64,000 nucleotides of DNA from positions 868,001 through 932,000 of the forward strand of contig NZ_LR134287.1 in NCBI RefSeq assembly GCF_900636515.1. The letters are read 5' to 3'. The notes beneath the pieces were generated by a model, which worked only from the letters and a program-made list of their open reading frames with translations, did no database searches and was not told the origin of the DNA. Position numbers and translations under genes: made by a program. Positions 62,885 to 64,000 of the stretch are shown one piece after another. The stretch's first letter is position 1. Each line of letters begins with the position of its first letter. The stretch comes from Neisseria animalis (GTDB taxonomy: Bacteria > Pseudomonadota > Gammaproteobacteria > Burkholderiales > Neisseriaceae).

Positions 62885-63088
62885 ATGTCCGAACTTTTAG
62901 ATTTGATTCAAACCGAGTCTGTCGGCATTGTCGAAGAAACTCTGGATTTTTGGCTGTACGAATGCAGCTTGGACGATGCGCCGACACCTGAAGACGTGGC
63001 GCACTGGCGCGAAATATTGCAGCAGCGCGGCGGCAAGTTTGTACGCTTGGCAAACATTTGCCAAACATGGTTGGATGAAGAAGCCTGA
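62885..63088 (+). CDS. small conserved-looking acidic protein
   Basis: 67 residues, acidic and helical (MSELLDLIQTESVGIVEET, EDVAHWREILQQRGGKFV). ATG 62885 is preferred over an upstream in-frame ATG because it is past the uptake sequence at 62837. I do not recognise the family. The VanZ-like gene starts 2 bp after its stop. Confidence 0.55.
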   Translation: MSELLDLIQTESVGIVEETLDFWLYECSLDDAPTPEDVAHWREILQQRGGKFVRLANICQTWLDEEA

Positions 63089-63089
63089 T

Positions 63090-63482
63090 ATGCAGATACC
63101 GCGCAACAAATTTACCCTGCTTGCCGCTTTGTGGCTGGCGGCGGGGATTTACTCGCTGCTTTTTCGGGAGTCGGGAGGCGGTGTGCCGCCGTTTCCGCAT
63201 TTCGACAAAGTGGCGCATTTTGCTTTGTTTTTCGCACAGTTTTGGTTGTGTGCCAAAGCATTTATGCAGGAAAAACTTGCCATACCGTATCGCACGCTGT
63301 GGCTTACCGCGCTGGTGTATGCTGTAGCCGGAGAATGCGCGCAGGCGGTGTGGACGGCAACACGGCAAGGCTCGTTTGCAGACGGCATTGCCGATATGCT
63401 GGGCGCTTCAGCCGCTTTGTGGCTGGCTTGGCGGGTTTCGGAAGCCAAAAGCAAACAGGCCGAGTCTGCCAAACGCCGCTAG
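63090..63482 (+). CDS. VanZ family membrane protein
   Basis: 130 residues with four hydrophobic segments and the VanZ pattern: HFDKVAHFALFFAQFW, then AVAGECAQAVWTATRQGSFADGIADMLGASAAL. The function of VanZ domains outside teicoplanin resistance is not known. It starts 2 bp after the small acidic gene's stop, and an alternative start exists at 63075. An uptake sequence codes for the FADGIAD residues. Confidence 0.8.
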   Translation: MQIPRNKFTLLAALWLAAGIYSLLFRESGGGVPPFPHFDKVAHFALFFAQFWLCAKAFMQEKLAIPYRTLWLTALVYAVAGECAQAVWTATRQGSFADGIADMLGASAALWLAWRVSEAKSKQAESAKRR

Positions 63483-63515
63483 GCCGTCTGTAAATAGATG
63501 GTTTTGCAGACGGCA
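63481..63515 (+). terminator. inverted uptake-sequence hairpin
   Basis: AGGCCGTCTGTAAATAGA faces GGTTTTGCAGACGGCAT, directly at the end of the VanZ-like gene. Confidence 0.65.
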
Positions 63516-63673
63516 TGATGGGTTTCCGTTTGCGATTTGTTGTGGCATGCAAGCATCAGAACGGCGCAACGGGGCAGGTTGCTGTGATGCCGTCTGCATT
63601 TTGCATGGTGTGTATTTGTTGAAATACTGATATGGGCTTGATTGGACAGCTATTGCCTGAACAGGAAAGGTTT

Positions 63674-64000
63674 ATGAACATTACCCCCTTTATCGAACGC
63701 CGCCGCCGTGTGTTGGCGCAAATCGGCAGTAATGGCCTTGCGGTATTGTTTGCCGCACCGGAGCAACGCCGCAGCAACGATACCGAATTTCCGTTTCGGC
63801 AAGACAGTTATTTTCATTATCTGACCGGCTTTGGCGAGCCTCAAGCGGCGTTGCTGCTGGACGGCGCCAGCGGCAAAAGCATTCTGTTTTGTCGGGACAA
63901 AGATGAGTTAGGAGAGATTTGGAACGGCTTCCGTTACGGCCCGCAGGCAGCGGCAGAGGCGTTTGCTTTCGACGAGGCATACAGTTTCGGCGAGTGGGAA
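63674..64000 (+). CDS. pepP: Xaa-Pro aminopeptidase, N-terminal part (cut by the window end)
   Basis: 109 codons before the window ends. The AMP_N domain of aminopeptidase P is recognisable: FIERRRRVLAQIGSNGLAVLFAAPEQRRSNDTEFPFRQDSYFHYLTGFGEPQAALLL and LFCRDKDELGEIWNGFRYGP. AGGAAAGG precedes ATG 63674; an in-frame ATG at 63632 is possible. The metal-binding catalytic domain is beyond the window. Confidence 0.9.
   Translation, partial: MNITPFIERRRRVLAQIGSNGLAVLFAAPEQRRSNDTEFPFRQDSYFHYLTGFGEPQAALLLDGASGKSILFCRDKDELGEIWNGFRYGPQAAAEAFAFDEAYSFGEWE

Noticed and set aside
1178..63515. CRISPR or attenuator family suspected from the many identical hairpins
   Set aside because: The hairpins are pairs of uptake sequences at gene ends, a known Neisseria feature, without spacer regularity.
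1..64000. tRNA or rRNA genes
   Set aside because: I found no cloverleaf with the GGTTCGANTCC arm and no rRNA-like sequence; the only structural RNA recognised is the 4.5S RNA.

Overview
The window is about 54 kb of typical Neisseria-type chromosome (moderate to high GC) interrupted by a 10-kb AT-rich foreign island. The host assignment rests on very frequent DNA uptake sequences with the core GCCGTCTG, often as inverted pairs that double as terminators, on Correia-type repeats (CREE), and on gene content (rpoD-dnaG, mutL, cysTWA, dld, pth, rlmB, ratA-rnfH, hisH). Most uptake sequences here end in CAAA (AGGCCGTCTGCAAA or ATGCCGTCTGCAAA) instead of the GAA ending of classical AT-DUS and AG-DUS. 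I read this as a commensal or animal Neisseria (or close relative) with a variant dialect; the species cannot be named from the sequence alone.

Layout. 1-17.8 kb: housekeeping and transport genes (AhpD-like, rhodanese, DMT permeases, a cobalamin-independent methionine-synthase-like enzyme, a polar amino-acid ABC transporter, an ABC-F protein, mutL, a Gdx/SMR exporter with MarR, YgfZ, RidA, YbaK, rlmB). 17.9-22.9 kb: type III restriction-modification system 1 (res, mod). Its res is split by a frameshift at a T7 run, and its mod is preceded by eleven AACGC pentamers that form a repeat-containing upstream ORF. 23-29 kb: rpoD and dnaG, a HicAB-like pair, phoH. 29.4-40.7 kb: hisH, an IS630 remnant abutting a CREE, the cysTWA sulfate transporter, ppx, an M23 peptidase, a lytic transglycosylase, a YajR-like MFS carrier and ssb.

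40.7-50.7 kb: an AT-rich island between ssb and greA in which I see no uptake sequence. It holds an integrase-like fragment, two related coiled-coil/winged-helix genes flanking an IS1595-family transposase, an XRE regulator with three operator-like boxes spaced exactly 32 bp apart, type III system 2 (mod with four GCTCA pentamers in frame, plus res), an orphan RHH protein, and broken genes (IS1-family transposase, flavodoxin, DUF4405, Gfo/Idh). One broken gene carries a Haemophilus-type uptake sequence, pointing to a Pasteurellaceae donor for that part.

50.8-64 kb: greA behind a leader terminator, an IclR-GltS-arginase-family gene group with a VanX-like dipeptidase and DUF819 permease downstream, dld, the 4.5S SRP RNA gene, ratA-rnfH, pth and the start of an Xaa-Pro aminopeptidase.

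Two type III systems, both with pentanucleotide repeats at mod, suggest two separately switching phasevarions in one 30-kb stretch. Six nearly identical 107-bp CREE copies, and an IS630 remnant whose left end resembles their terminal repeat, suggest recent local repeat mobility.
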